Assembly: GCA_900320185.1 (NCBI GenBank)
Contig: ONRD01000009.1
Span: forward strand, 1-56,424
DNA length: 56,424 nt
Origin: an uncultured Bacteroidales bacterium
GTDB lineage: Bacteria; Bacteroidota; Bacteroidia; Bacteroidales; UBA932
Direction of reading: 5' to 3'
The translations under genes and the position numbers were made by a program. This document shows, one piece after another, positions 1-8,935 of this stretch. Every line of letters starts with the position of its first letter. Position 1 is the stretch's first letter. The notes under the pieces were generated by a model. The model saw only the letters and a list, made by a program, of their open reading frames with translations, had not been told where the DNA came from and ran no database searches.

Positions 1-37
1 CCAGTACCGCAGGCTCAGGGGGTGAAACCGGGATGGA

Positions 38-1801
38 TCAGAACTCCGAATAGTCGGTGGTGAAGTCCGAGCGGGTCCAGACGTTCTCGATGCCGCTGGA
101 GGGGATTGTCCTCGTCACCTTGACTTCCCAGCCGGAAACGTCGGCGGGATGCATGCCTGTCGGCTTGTAATACCAGTAGTGGCTTGCGGTCTTGCTCGCC
201 CAGGTGGAAGTTTTCTTGTTCTTCTCGTTGAACCAATATGCGCACAGCGGGATGTTCGTGCAGGACCCGTTGGGAAGTCTCTTGAAATCGGCGACCTTTT
301 TTCCGTCCTTCCAGAACTCCACGGTGGTGAAGGCATCGTCGTCGTCCCAGACTTCCGCGACGAAACAGTCTTCCAGCAGGGCGTTCCCGATAGCGTTTAT
401 TCCATCTGTCCCTCCGTAGTTGTTGGGAGCGAACCAGCTGTACACGTAGCCTTTGTTGCCGGAATGTATCTGGTTCCCGTCGTAGACACGGAGCTGGTAG
501 CCGGCATCGCGTCCCGTTCCCTTGTTGATCCAGTTTACGACCGTGGGCCCGTCTATCTCGTAGATGTTGTAGCCGTTCGGGGCGCCTGAAACGCTGGAAT
601 GGGCAGCCCACCAGGCTCCGCAGGCCGCCTGGTGTACATGTTCATAGACTGCCTGGCCACCCTTGCAGACATAGTCCTTGTGGATCCAGTTCTGGGCGTA
701 ATGGGTGTGTCCTGTCATTATGTGGGCTTCGCGGAACTCCGTCAGCAGCCTGAGTACGTCCTTGTAGTGCTTGTCGGAATTGAAGGAACTGCCGGAACCG
801 CTGGCGCCGCCCCCGCGGAATGGAATATGGCAGCAGAGGAAAACCATCTTGTCCTCCTTGTCCCCGACGAGGGAAAGGTCCTGTTTCAGCCAGGCGTACT
901 GGCTGTCCGAAAAGCCTGATGCATAGCTCCATTTCGTGCCGTTGGAAGTGGTTCCGACGACATCGTCCATCACTACGATATGGACGTCGCCGCGGTCGAA
1001 ACTGTAGTCGGTCGGACCGAAACGGTCGATGTAGTCGGTGACGGCTGCATAGTCGGAAGATGTCCTTGTGCCGTTGTGGTCATGGTTCCCGATGCACTGG
1101 AAGAAGGGAAGCCATTCGCCGTTCACCTTGACACCCGCCATCGAAGCCTTCATGTTGTCCCAAAGTTCCGGAGTGTCGTACACTATGTCTCCGAGGGTCA
1201 TAGCGTAAGGGTTTGCATATTTCCCCGATCCCTCCAGGGTGGCCTTTATGTCCGGGATCGTCTCGTTCTTGTAACGCCCTATCTGCGCATTCGTCTTGCA
1301 TTGCGGGTCACCGATCATCACCATCGTGAACTTCGTCTCCTTTCCCTCGAGGGGGTCGAGCGTGAAGTCGTTGCGTACCAGCTCCGTCTTCAGCACCGGC
1401 AGTGTGCTGTAGAAGACAGGGGTCTGGAACTTGTCGTCCAGGGGGATCCTGTATCCTGACGGTATGCAGATGTACACGTTGCGGGCGTAACTGTCCAGCT
1501 TTAACTGGTAGACTCCGTTCTTGTCCGTCTGGACGCAAGTGGTCCCGTCGGTTACGGTGACGCCCGGGATTCCCTTCCCGGTGGAGGAGTCCGAGACCAG
1601 GCCGCAGCCGTTGTTGGCGTCAAGGATGACTGTGCCTGCAATCTCGACCTTGGCTGGCTGCTGGCCTTGGCCCTGGTTCTGCTCCTGCTCCTGGTTGTCC
1701 TGTTTGTCGGGCTGTGTCTCGGCCTTGGTGGTGGAACTGCATGAAAAGACAGTGAGCAGCGCCGGGATGGCTGCGGCCAGGATGATTCGTTTGTATTGCA
1801 T
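38..1801 (-). CDS. calcineurin-like phosphoesterase lipoprotein
   Basis: A 587-residue secreted metallophosphoesterase, probably attached to the outer membrane or cell surface as a lipoprotein. The signal peptide ends in a lipobox (VFSC) with Cys21 as the lipidation site, followed by a Q/N/E-rich linker (about 28-50). Residues about 52-140 look like the Ig-like N-terminal domain of Bacteroidota calcineurin-like phosphoesterases. The catalytic core carries the metal motifs in order: GDPQ (164-167), GDIVYD (204-209), GNHD (238-241), the CHIP histidine (about 324) and GHTH (364-367). A C-terminal beta-rich domain follows from about 430. All metal ligands seem present, so it is probably active; the substrate is unknown. 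It stands alone and is read from a promoter at 1911-1918 with a leader of about 100 bases. Confidence 0.88.
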   Translation of the reverse strand: MQYKRIILAAAIPALLTVFSCSSTTKAETQPDKQDNQEQEQNQGQGQQPAKVEIAGTVILDANNGCGLVSDSSTGKGIPGVTVTDGTTCVQTDKNGVYQLKLDSYARNVYICIPSGYRIPLDDKFQTPVFYSTLPVLKTELVRNDFTLDPLEGKETKFTMVMIGDPQCKTNAQIGRYKNETIPDIKATLEGSGKYANPYAMTLGDIVYDTPELWDNMKASMAGVKVNGEWLPFFQCIGNHDHNGTRTSSDYAAVTDYIDRFGPTDYSFDRGDVHIVVMDDVVGTTSNGTKWSYASGFSDSQYAWLKQDLSLVGDKEDKMVFLCCHIPFRGGGASGSGSSFNSDKHYKDVLRLLTEFREAHIMTGHTHYAQNWIHKDYVCKGGQAVYEHVHQAACGAWWAAHSSVSGAPNGYNIYEIDGPTVVNWINKGTGRDAGYQLRVYDGNQIHSGNKGYVYSWFAPNNYGGTDGINAIGNALLEDCFVAEVWDDDDAFTTVEFWKDGKKVADFKRLPNGSCTNIPLCAYWFNEKNKKTSTWASKTASHYWYYKPTGMHPADVSGWEVKVTRTIPSSGIENVWTRSDFTTDYSEF

Positions 1802-1910
1802 CGGTGTCTTGCTTTATTGGTTCGCGCCGCATGGACCCCGTCAGAGTCCCCTATGTGCGGATCAGGGAGCAGTGGATGGCCCATGCTGCATTTTCAGTCG
1901 TGTCAATTTA

Positions 1911-1918
1911 CAAATATA
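1911..1918 (-). promoter_or_regulatory. -7 box TATATTTG for the phosphoesterase gene
   Basis: The minus strand reads TATATTTG, a perfect match to the Bacteroidota -7 consensus TAnnTTTG, about 110 bases upstream of the phosphoesterase start. It lies 13 bp from the oppositely directed box at 1932-1939. Confidence 0.6.
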
Positions 1919-1931
1919 GCATTTTTTATGG

Positions 1932-1939
1932 TATCTTTG
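1932..1939 (+). promoter_or_regulatory. -7 box TATCTTTG for the SEC-C protein gene
   Basis: TATCTTTG fits TAnnTTTG and sits 28 bases before the ATG at 1968, giving a leader of roughly 20-25 bases. Confidence 0.6.
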
Positions 1940-1967
1940 CATTCCTGTCCCTGACAGGTTGCCATTC

Positions 1968-3131
1968 ATGAAAGACAGGTACGGTTTCATAGTTGAGGCT
2001 CTGGAAGGCTTCCCGAAAGTTGAACTGGAGGACATCCGTCGCTTCTTCGGGGCGAAGGTGCCGGCCAACATCCGCAAGCATGAGTTTGTGGACAGGCTCG
2101 GTGCGTACATAGTGGAGAACCCTTCGAAATGGCTTTCCAAGATGCTCGAGCGGGATCTCAGGCTCCTCCGCAGGCTTGTGGATGCGGGCCCCGACACGCC
2201 TGTCTGCCTCGACTATCCGGACTACCCCAGCGTACTTGAGACCGTCCATCTGCTCGGTTCCGACACGTCCGATCCTGATTACCGGTCCGTCTGGATCCCG
2301 TCCGAACTTTACTCGATAGTAGCTCCCCACATCGACGAGGCCATATCCAATGGGGAAGCGGACGGTTCTTTCGAGATGGAACGGGCAGCCCTCGGCTACC
2401 TCAATCTCTATGGAGCCATGATGCTTGACGACTTCTACGACAGGATGCTGGATTATTGGGAATATTCCGGAAAGACAGACCTCAAGGTCTTCATGGCCAG
2501 GCTTTTCGACAGTCCGGTCGTGAAGCTCTGCCTCGTCAACGTAGGGGACGGGCGCTACGTAAGCTCTCCGAACGTCTATGACACCGATGCCCTTGTCCGG
2601 GGGTGGGATGCGTATCCTGACGTCAAGGGTTTCCGCAAGTTCACTCCGAAGGAGGCCCTGGAAGCAGGTGCCGGTGCTCCGTACTTTGTCTGCCGTCTCG
2701 GTACTCGGGAGGGCAGGAAACTCGTCAGGATGCTTTCAGGACTTGGGTATTCCGGTGAAGACCTCGTCCGTGTGGAGCATGACATCTGGATGAATTCCCA
2801 GATGGTCTCTGAAAGTGACACCACGGAAGCTATCTTCTCCGCCGTGACCAGGAAGCAGGATGCTATCGACACCTTCGAGGAGTACAATGCCTGCATGGAA
2901 ATAGTCGCCGATTATGCGAACCGTCTCCCGAAGTGGCTCTTGAAGGGCCATTCCGCAAAGGAGACCAATTACCTGAAGGTCGTGCTCCGGACCGAGGAAG
3001 ACACCCTCGAGACACTTGTCAGGAAAAACCCTCTTCTGGGTCTCTATGTCCATCCGGCTCCGATGGATTCACCCTGCCCCTGCGGCTCCGGCCTTTCATA
3101 CCGGTTCTGCCATGGGAAGCGCCTTAACTGA
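1968..3131 (+). CDS. SEC-C motif protein of unknown function
   Basis: A 387-residue, apparently cytoplasmic protein with no signal peptide or membrane segment. The only domain I recognise is a C-terminal SEC-C zinc motif: CPCGSG starts at residue 370, and the cluster closes with Cys381-His382. This motif is shared with the SecA C-terminus and with many uncharacterised proteins, where it binds zinc and can mediate contacts with SecB or ribosomes. The remaining 360 residues are mostly helical and not assigned. An in-frame TTG at 1959 is possible, but the ATG at 1968 was chosen because it is the better start codon and suits the promoter at 1932-1939. The gene stands alone, and its 3' end faces a candidate small RNA on the other strand. 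Confidence 0.75.
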   Translation: MKDRYGFIVEALEGFPKVELEDIRRFFGAKVPANIRKHEFVDRLGAYIVENPSKWLSKMLERDLRLLRRLVDAGPDTPVCLDYPDYPSVLETVHLLGSDTSDPDYRSVWIPSELYSIVAPHIDEAISNGEADGSFEMERAALGYLNLYGAMMLDDFYDRMLDYWEYSGKTDLKVFMARLFDSPVVKLCLVNVGDGRYVSSPNVYDTDALVRGWDAYPDVKGFRKFTPKEALEAGAGAPYFVCRLGTREGRKLVRMLSGLGYSGEDLVRVEHDIWMNSQMVSESDTTEAIFSAVTRKQDAIDTFEEYNACMEIVADYANRLPKWLLKGHSAKETNYLKVVLRTEEDTLETLVRKNPLLGLYVHPAPMDSPCPCGSGLSYRFCHGKRLN

Positions 3132-3172
3132 CATCAGGCTTCATTTCCGTTCAAGACGGGAAACGGTGTCCA

Positions 3173-3277
3173 TAAACCAAACAGACTCGCATCTCTGCGA
3201 GTCTGTTACGGTTAGTTAGTAGTGTATTACCTTATTCAGAAAGAAGGTTTTGTCGTTAGAGTGTTTCTTTTATTTCA
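3173..3277 (-). ncRNA. candidate ~100-nt small RNA ending in a hairpin
   Basis: The gap between the SEC-C gene and trmD holds an AT-rich stretch with a minus-strand promoter (3281-3288) and, about 75-95 bases downstream, a perfect 11-bp hairpin. Its arms are ACAGACTCGCA and TGCGAGTCTGT (3181-3206) with a 4-base loop. On the minus strand the hairpin is followed by TTTGGTTT, a weak U-rich tract, so the unit reads as promoter, about 100 nt of RNA, then terminator. It has no ATG-initiated reading frame. The alternative is that the hairpin merely ends a long trmD 3' untranslated region. The Rfam Bacteroidales-1 motif is a promoter- and terminator-bounded RNA of this order and is one family to test, but I cannot assign it from sequence alone. 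Confidence 0.5.
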
Positions 3278-3280
3278 AAG

Positions 3281-3311
3281 CAAAGGTATTGATAAAAAAC
3301 GTTTGAAGCAA
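3281..3311 (-). promoter_or_regulatory. promoter of the candidate small RNA, with AAACGTTT palindromes
   Basis: The minus strand reads TACCTTTG (3281-3288), and a TTG lies 20 bp further upstream (3309-3311), close to the Bacteroidota -33/-7 spacing. The palindrome AAACGTTT occurs in the spacer (3297-3304) and again 35 bp upstream (3332-3339). This could be a pair of operator half-sites. Confidence 0.5.
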
Positions 3312-3482
3312 GGATTTTCGTGGAAAAATTTAAACGTTTTATCTAACGTGTACCTTTTGTTTCTGAATATCAGTGATTTCCATTCTGCATGCCGGTCAGT
3401 GCGGCAGTATGTCGGCCTGGACGGCGGCCTCATCCCGGCCGCAGGGCGGTCCCGGCCGGCCCAGGCGCTGTGATTCCCGGGG

Positions 3483-4187
3483 TCAGTGTTTCCCGTCAGG
3501 CCCGCGGTCGGGGTCTTCCAGCAGCCAGGGTCTCAACTCGCGTGTGCGACGGACGGCCTGCTCGTCCTGCCACTCGCGGATCAGTCTGGGATTCCCGCTG
3601 AGGAGTACATCTGGAACCTTCCAACCCTTGTAGTCCGCAGGCCTGGTGTAGACTGGGGGAGAGAGGAGCCCGTCCTGGAAGCTGTCGCTGAGGGCGGAGG
3701 TCTCATCCGAGAGGGCGCCGGGTATGAGCCTGACTATGGAGTCCGCCAGGAGGGCGGCAGGGATTTCGCCTCCGCTGACCACATAATCCCCGACGGAAAT
3801 CTCCCTTGTCACCAGATGCTCCCGGATGCGATGGTCGATCCCTTTGTAGTGCCCACAGAGGATGATGAGGTTCTCCTTCAAGGAGAGCTCGTTGGCGATG
3901 GCCTGGGTAAGCGTCTCTCCGTCGGGAGACATGTAGATGACTTCGTCATATTCCCTTTCTTCCTTGAGCTCCTGCATCATCTTCTCGACGGGCTCTATCA
4001 TCATCACCATCCCGGCGTCCCCGCCGTAGCAGTAGTCGTCTACCGCCGCCCGCGGGCCGAGGCCGTATTTCCTGATGTTGTGGACGTTTATCTCTACAAG
4101 TCCTTTCTTCCTTGCACGGCCGACAATCGAGTAAGCCAGCGGGCTTTCGAGCAGCTCCGGAACTACAGTGAGGATGTCTATACGCAT
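3483..4187 (-). CDS. trmD: tRNA (guanine-N1)-methyltransferase TrmD
   Basis: TrmD methylates G37 next to the anticodon of tRNAs reading CNN codons, which prevents +1 frameshifting. The 234-residue protein shows the SPOUT trefoil-knot signatures [10 protein letters not shown] (111-120) and GDYVVSGGE (133-141), plus the conserved YGGDAGM segment (54-60) near the N-terminus. The reading frame stays open far upstream, antisense to the next gene. The ATG at 4187 was chosen because it gives the canonical [10 protein letters not shown] start and lies about 20 bases below a good promoter. Unusually, it is not next to rimM, rpsP or rplS here. It is transcribed divergently from the DUF349 gene. Confidence 0.95.
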   Translation of the reverse strand: MRIDILTVVPELLESPLAYSIVGRARKKGLVEINVHNIRKYGLGPRAAVDDYCYGGDAGMVMMIEPVEKMMQELKEEREYDEVIYMSPDGETLTQAIANELSLKENLIILCGHYKGIDHRIREHLVTREISVGDYVVSGGEIPAALLADSIVRLIPGALSDETSALSDSFQDGLLSPPVYTRPADYKGWKVPDVLLSGNPRLIREWQDEQAVRRTRELRPWLLEDPDRGPDGKH

Positions 4188-4207
4188 GGATGTTGGTTTC
4201 GTTTCTG

Positions 4208-4215
4208 CAAAAATA
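4208..4215 (-). promoter_or_regulatory. -7 box TATTTTTG for trmD
   Basis: The minus strand reads TATTTTTG 20 bases before the trmD ATG, implying a leader of only about 14 bases. Confidence 0.6.
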
Positions 4216-4236
4216 GGTTTTTTAATGGAAAATAAA

Positions 4237-4244
4237 TATATTTG
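4237..4244 (+). promoter_or_regulatory. -7 box TATATTTG for the DUF349-yidC operon
   Basis: TATATTTG, preceded by a T-run (4218-4223) where the -33 element is expected. It lies 52 bases before the DUF349 gene and 21 bp from the opposed trmD box. Confidence 0.6.
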
Positions 4245-4295
4245 TAAACTTACAGCGAGTGTCGCTGACATGTACAACTCTAAAAAAACTGCTTT

Positions 4296-6383
4296 ATGAG
4301 TGAAGAAATCGTTCCTGGGGCGAATGTAACCCCAGATGTAGAAGAGACAGTGAAGGAAACTGTAGAGGAAGTTGTCGAGGCATCGGTCGAAGAAGCCGCT
4401 GATGCAGCCGTGGAAGTGACGGAGGAAGCCGCCCAGGCGGCGGAAGCTGGCGAAGCCGTGGCTGAGGAAGCCGTTTCCGCACCCCAGGCTGCGGAAGAAC
4501 CTGCACCCGGGACCGAGGCTGTCGAAGCAGACGGCGAGGTTGCAGAAGAAGCCCCCGGGGAGGCCGTGGAGGCTGCCGAAGACGTAGCGGGAGAAGCCGT
4601 TGCCGCCGAGGAAGTCAAGGAAGATCCGGTCGGGGAGGAGAAGGAAGAGCCCGTCGACCTTGCAGCCCTTTCCCTTGCTGAACTGTCGGACCTGTTCGAC
4701 AAGCTTACCCAGGATGAAAACAGGATGAAAAGATACAAGGAAGCCGAAGCTATCAAGTCGGCTTTCTACCGCAAGCTTTCCAAGGAGAAGGCCGAGGCCG
4801 GATTCGGCGCCAAGGTGGATGAGCCTTCTTCCCGCGAGGAAGTAGTCGACGAGCCAGCCGTGGCGGCCGTTCCGGAAGAGGAGAGGGAAAATCCCTTCTC
4901 TGCGATCGAGATGGCTTTCAAGGGCGTCTATGCCAACTACAAGAGGGAGCGTGCCGAGTACAACAAGGAGCAGGATTCTCTCCGCGAGGACAATTTCCTC
5001 AAGAAGCAGGCTGTCATAGAAGACCTCAGGACTCTGGTCGAGAAGCAGGAGGATGTCAGTTCCACTTTCCCCGCTTTCCGTGCCCTCCAGGCCCGCTGGA
5101 GGGAGATCGGACCGGTCCCCGCGACTAAGTTCCGCGACCTGAATGACACCTACCAGTTCTATGTCGAGAAGTTCTACGACATGGTGAAGATCAACCGCGA
5201 CCTGCGGGACCTTGATTTCAGGAAGAACCTCGAGGCGAAGCAGGGATTCTGCGACGAGGCCGAGAAACTCGCCGGCAACGACAATGTAGTCGAGGCTTTC
5301 CGCGAACTGCAGAAACTCCACGAGCAGTGGAAGGAGTACGGCCCCGTTGCCAAGGAATTCAGGGATTCGATCTGGGATCGTTTCAAGGCTGCCACGGCTG
5401 TGATCAACAAGAAGTACCAGGCTTATTTCGAGGGGCAGAAGGAGAAGCAGCAGGAGAATCTCGAGGAAAAGACAAAGCTTTGCGAGCAGGTAGAGGAGAT
5501 AGCGGGTAAGGAGGTCAAGTCATCGAACGAGTGGAACTCCCTGTCGTCCCAGATAGAGGAAATCCAGAAGAAATGGAGGTCTATCGGTTTTGCCACGAAG
5601 AAGGAGAACCAGAAGATCTACGACAGGTTCCGCGCTGCCTGTGACAAGTTCTTCTCCCGCAAGAGGGATTATTATTCCCAGTTCAAGGATTCTATGAACG
5701 AGAACATGGAGAAGAAGCTTTCCCTCATCGAGCAGGCTGAAGCCCTGAAGGACAGCAAGGAGTGGAAGAAGACCACTGAAGCCCTGATCGACCTGCAGAA
5801 GCAGTGGAAGGAGATCGGCGCAGTGCCTCGCAAGAAGTCTGAACAGCTCTGGAAGCGCTTCCGTGCAGCCTGCGATGCTTTCTTCAACGAGAGGGACAAG
5901 AACGTCAAGCCGGAGAATGACTATTACGGCAACCTCAAGGCGAAGAAGGCCATCATCGACGAGATAGTCGCCTATGTGCCTGCAGGTGCCGAGGCCGACG
6001 AGGAAGCGGCAAGGGAGTTCAACTCCAGGTGGCGCGGTATCGGTTTCGTCCCCTACAAGGAAAAGGAGTCGATCCAGAAGGCGTTCAACGATGCCATGCA
6101 GGCCAAGTTCCCGGAGTTCTCCTTCAGGGGACAGAGGAACAGTTCGCCGCGTAACGCGGGCGGCAGGAAACCGCTCACGGAGAAGGACCGTCTGGTACAG
6201 CAGTACAACAAGCTCCAGCAGGACATCGACACCTACGAGAACAACATAGGATTCTTCTCGGCTTCCAAGAATTCGGCTCCCCTGATCCAGCAGATGCAGG
6301 AGCGCATCGATGCGGCTAAGCTGGAGCTCAAGAATCTTGAAGAGAAGATACGCCAGGTTGAGGAGAGCGAAGAAGAAAAGTAA
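4296..6383 (+). CDS. DUF349-repeat coiled-coil protein with acidic N-terminus
   Basis: A 695-residue cytoplasmic protein built of several DUF349 repeats (from about 200 to 620). Each carries the hallmark pattern of a W-x-x-I/Y-G-x-V/A turn after a long charged helix, for example [34 protein letters not shown] and RWRGIGFVP. The first 125 residues are a low-complexity tail of Ala, Glu and Val, probably disordered and strongly acidic. The C-terminal 70 residues are another coiled coil. DUF349 proteins are widespread in Bacteroidota and their role is unsettled. It opens a forward operon, with yidC starting 3 bases after its stop, which hints at a link to membrane protein biogenesis or ribosome-associated work. 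Confidence 0.85.
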   Translation: MSEEIVPGANVTPDVEETVKETVEEVVEASVEEAADAAVEVTEEAAQAAEAGEAVAEEAVSAPQAAEEPAPGTEAVEADGEVAEEAPGEAVEAAEDVAGEAVAAEEVKEDPVGEEKEEPVDLAALSLAELSDLFDKLTQDENRMKRYKEAEAIKSAFYRKLSKEKAEAGFGAKVDEPSSREEVVDEPAVAAVPEEERENPFSAIEMAFKGVYANYKRERAEYNKEQDSLREDNFLKKQAVIEDLRTLVEKQEDVSSTFPAFRALQARWREIGPVPATKFRDLNDTYQFYVEKFYDMVKINRDLRDLDFRKNLEAKQGFCDEAEKLAGNDNVVEAFRELQKLHEQWKEYGPVAKEFRDSIWDRFKAATAVINKKYQAYFEGQKEKQQENLEEKTKLCEQVEEIAGKEVKSSNEWNSLSSQIEEIQKKWRSIGFATKKENQKIYDRFRAACDKFFSRKRDYYSQFKDSMNENMEKKLSLIEQAEALKDSKEWKKTTEALIDLQKQWKEIGAVPRKKSEQLWKRFRAACDAFFNERDKNVKPENDYYGNLKAKKAIIDEIVAYVPAGAEADEEAAREFNSRWRGIGFVPYKEKESIQKAFNDAMQAKFPEFSFRGQRNSSPRNAGGRKPLTEKDRLVQQYNKLQQDIDTYENNIGFFSASKNSAPLIQQMQERIDAAKLELKNLEEKIRQVEESEEEK

Positions 6384-6386
6384 GGG

Positions 6387-8261
6387 ATGGACAAAAATAC
6401 TCTTTGGGGTATAATCCTGATGGGTCTGCTCCTGTTTGGATTTACCTTTTACCAGAACAAACAGTACCAGAAGCAGGCGGCCGTCCAGACCAGGATCGAT
6501 TCTGTTGCCGCGGTCGAGCGGTACAAGGCTGACTCCATCGCCTTCGCAGAGGCTGCACTCAGGGATTCGCTTGCTTCAACGGATACCCTGGCTGCAGGTG
6601 CGGATGCCGGGAGTTTCTATTCGGATTCGCTTCTCAACGCATCGTCTTCCTCCGAAGGCGAGATCGTAGTGCTGGAAAACGACAAGCTCGAACTGAAACT
6701 CACCACCAAGGGCGCCCAGCCGTACTCGGCAAGGCTAAAGGAATACAAGAACTACGGTGGTTCCGACCTTTACCTTTTCAAGGAAGGCGGCAGCTCCCTT
6801 GGCTTTACGGTCTATGCCGGCGAGCTGGTGAACACTGCTGACTTCAACTTCCAGGTGGTGGAGAAGACGGACACGTCGGTTGTCATGAGGCTTCCTTTCA
6901 CCGGAGGCGGTTTCATAGAGCGTCGGTACTCCTTCGGCGACAAGCCGTATTCAGTCAAGAACAGCCTTTCCTTCATAGGGATGGAGAACGTCATTCCCAA
7001 GAATGTCTTCTCCTTGGACATGGATTACTCGGTGACGACTCCAAGGATGGAGAAAGGCTACAAGAACGAGACCCAGTACTCGAAACTCAACTATTACACT
7101 GCCGGCGACAAGAACGTCGAGTCGATAGGAAAGGGACGGAGTGCGCACAAGAAGGTGTCCACCAGGGTGTCCTGGTTCGATTTCCAGCAGCAGTTCTTCT
7201 CCCTCATAATGAGGTCTCCGGAGGAATTCGCAACTGCCGATTTCGACGTTCAGTTCATCCCTGAGTCCGACACGTCCAGGAACCTTATGACAAGCACTGC
7301 GAAGCTGTCGCTGGATTTCCAGCCCGGCCAGCATGAGACTGTCATCCCGTTCGAGTTCTACATGGGCCCCAACCACTACAGCACCCTCAAGTCGTATGGA
7401 CAGAAATACGAGAAGGTCATCCCTCTCGGCGGGTGGCTGGTCGGCTGGTTTACGAGGTTCGTCATCATACCGATTTTCAACTTCTTCCACAAGTTCATCT
7501 CCAACTTCGGAATCATCATCCTGCTCATGACCCTGGTCATCAAGCTGGTGGTGCTGCCTTTAGCCTACAAGTCATATTCCTCGTCGGCGAAGATGCAGGT
7601 CCTCAAACCCGAGATTGACAAGTTGAACGAGAAGTATCCCAAGCAGGAGGACGCGATGAAGAAGCAGCAGGCCCAGATGGACCTGTACAAGAGGGCCGGG
7701 GTCAGCCCCATGGCCGGCTGCCTGCCGATGCTCCTGCAGTTCCCTATCCTCTGGGCCATGTTCAGGTTCTTCCCGGCTTCAATCGAACTGCGTCAGCAGT
7801 CCTTCCTCTGGGCCGAGGACCTCAGTGCCTATGATTCGATAGTCAGTTTCCCTCATATTCCGCTGCTTGGAGACCACATCTCCCTGTTTGCCCTGCTGAT
7901 GGCCGTGTCCATGTTCTTCTATTCGAAGCTGACTACTGCGGGACAGCCGGGAAGCAATGACCCTCAGATGGCCTCGATGAGGTTCATGAGCGTCTGGATG
8001 ATGCCTATCATGATGTATTTCATCTGCAACAGCCTCTCGTCAGGCCTGAGCTACTACTATCTTCTTTCCAACCTCATCACCATGATCGAGACTTGGGTCA
8101 TAAAGAAGTGGTTCGTCCATCCTGAGGAGATACAGGCGAAGCTGAAGGCAACCGAGGGCAAGAAACCGCAGAAGAGCAAGTGGCAGCTGCGCCTGGAAGA
8201 GGCTCAGCGGATGCAGGCCCAGATGCAGAAGGAACAGGCCAGGAAGAACGGTCGCCGCTGA
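6387..8261 (+). CDS. yidC: membrane protein insertase YidC
   Basis: YidC inserts and folds inner-membrane proteins alone or with SecYEG. At 624 residues it has the Gram-negative layout: an N-terminal membrane anchor (about 4-22), a linker, a large periplasmic beta-supersandwich domain (about 90-340), and then the conserved five-helix Oxa1-type core (about 350-590). The core includes a positively charged cytoplasmic hairpin (KPEIDKLNEKYPKQEDAMKK) and the GVSPMAGCLPMLLQ segment. The C-terminal tail is basic and Q/K-rich, as usual for ribosome contact. It lies between the DUF349 gene (3-base gap) and the YggS gene (2-base gap). Confidence 0.96.
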   Translation: MDKNTLWGIILMGLLLFGFTFYQNKQYQKQAAVQTRIDSVAAVERYKADSIAFAEAALRDSLASTDTLAAGADAGSFYSDSLLNASSSSEGEIVVLENDKLELKLTTKGAQPYSARLKEYKNYGGSDLYLFKEGGSSLGFTVYAGELVNTADFNFQVVEKTDTSVVMRLPFTGGGFIERRYSFGDKPYSVKNSLSFIGMENVIPKNVFSLDMDYSVTTPRMEKGYKNETQYSKLNYYTAGDKNVESIGKGRSAHKKVSTRVSWFDFQQQFFSLIMRSPEEFATADFDVQFIPESDTSRNLMTSTAKLSLDFQPGQHETVIPFEFYMGPNHYSTLKSYGQKYEKVIPLGGWLVGWFTRFVIIPIFNFFHKFISNFGIIILLMTLVIKLVVLPLAYKSYSSSAKMQVLKPEIDKLNEKYPKQEDAMKKQQAQMDLYKRAGVSPMAGCLPMLLQFPILWAMFRFFPASIELRQQSFLWAEDLSAYDSIVSFPHIPLLGDHISLFALLMAVSMFFYSKLTTAGQPGSNDPQMASMRFMSVWMMPIMMYFICNSLSSGLSYYYLLSNLITMIETWVIKKWFVHPEEIQAKLKATEGKKPQKSKWQLRLEEAQRMQAQMQKEQARKNGRR

Positions 8262-8263
8262 AT

Positions 8264-8935
8264 ATGATTGAAGAGAATCTCCACAGGATTTTGAAAGAAC
8301 TGCCATCAGAGGTGAAACTGGTGGCAGTTTCGAAATTCCACCCCTTCAGCGCAATACTCTCCGCCTACCAGGCGGGCCAGAGGCGTTTCGGCGAGAACCG
8401 TCCCCAGGAGTTCCAGCTGAAGGCGCTGCAACTGCCGCAGGACATCGAGTGGCATTTCATAGGCCATCTCCAGACCAACAAACTGAAGATGGTCCTGCCT
8501 TATGCATCACTCGTCGAATCGATCGATTCCGTGCATCTGCTGGACCTTGTGGAACTGTGGGGAAAGGCCAACGGAAGGACCGTGGACATACTGCTCGAGC
8601 TGCATCTCGGTGCGGAGACCACAAAGGGAGGCCTGACAGAGGAAGAGATAGAGGACATACTGCGCAAGGCATCCGGCCGGGAGGGGATTCCGGAATATCC
8701 GCATATCCGGTTCCGCGGCCTGATGGGGATGGCCACCAACACCGATGACGAGTCGGTCATCGAAGCCGATTTCGAAAGGATCTCGAAACTTAAGTGCCGG
8801 CTGGAGGAAATGTTCCCGGAACTACCTGATTTCAAGGAGCTTTCTATCGGAATGTCCCACGACTGGCGGCTTGCCGTCCGATATGGCGCCACGATCGTCA
8901 GGATCGGTTCGGCGATTTTCGGAGAACGGGGTTAG
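8264..8935 (+). CDS. YggS-family pyridoxal phosphate homeostasis protein
   Basis: A 223-residue member of the YggS/PROSC family, which binds PLP without known catalysis and balances vitamin B6 and amino-acid pools. Family marks are LVAVSKFHP with the PLP-binding lysine, FGENRPQEF, WHFIGHLQTNK, the GLMGMAT segment and the LSIGMSHD phosphate-binding loop, ending in RIGSAIFGER. The ATG at 8264 follows the yidC stop by 2 bases, and an upstream in-frame extension overlapping yidC was rejected. Its stop codon touches the AT-rich island: the next gene on the other strand ends within the same 4 bases. Confidence 0.93.
   Translation: MIEENLHRILKELPSEVKLVAVSKFHPFSAILSAYQAGQRRFGENRPQEFQLKALQLPQDIEWHFIGHLQTNKLKMVLPYASLVESIDSVHLLDLVELWGKANGRTVDILLELHLGAETTKGGLTEEEIEDILRKASGREGIPEYPHIRFRGLMGMATNTDDESVIEADFERISKLKCRLEEMFPELPDFKELSIGMSHDWRLAVRYGATIVRIGSAIFGERG

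Noticed and set aside
3370-3482. GC-rich hairpin as a trmD terminator
   Set aside because: The region can form GC-rich stems but has no T-run on either strand, so it is not supported as an intrinsic terminator.
4188-5321. N-terminal extension of trmD of about 378 codons
   Set aside because: It runs antisense to the DUF349 gene and crosses both promoters. TrmD homologues start at the ATG at 4187.
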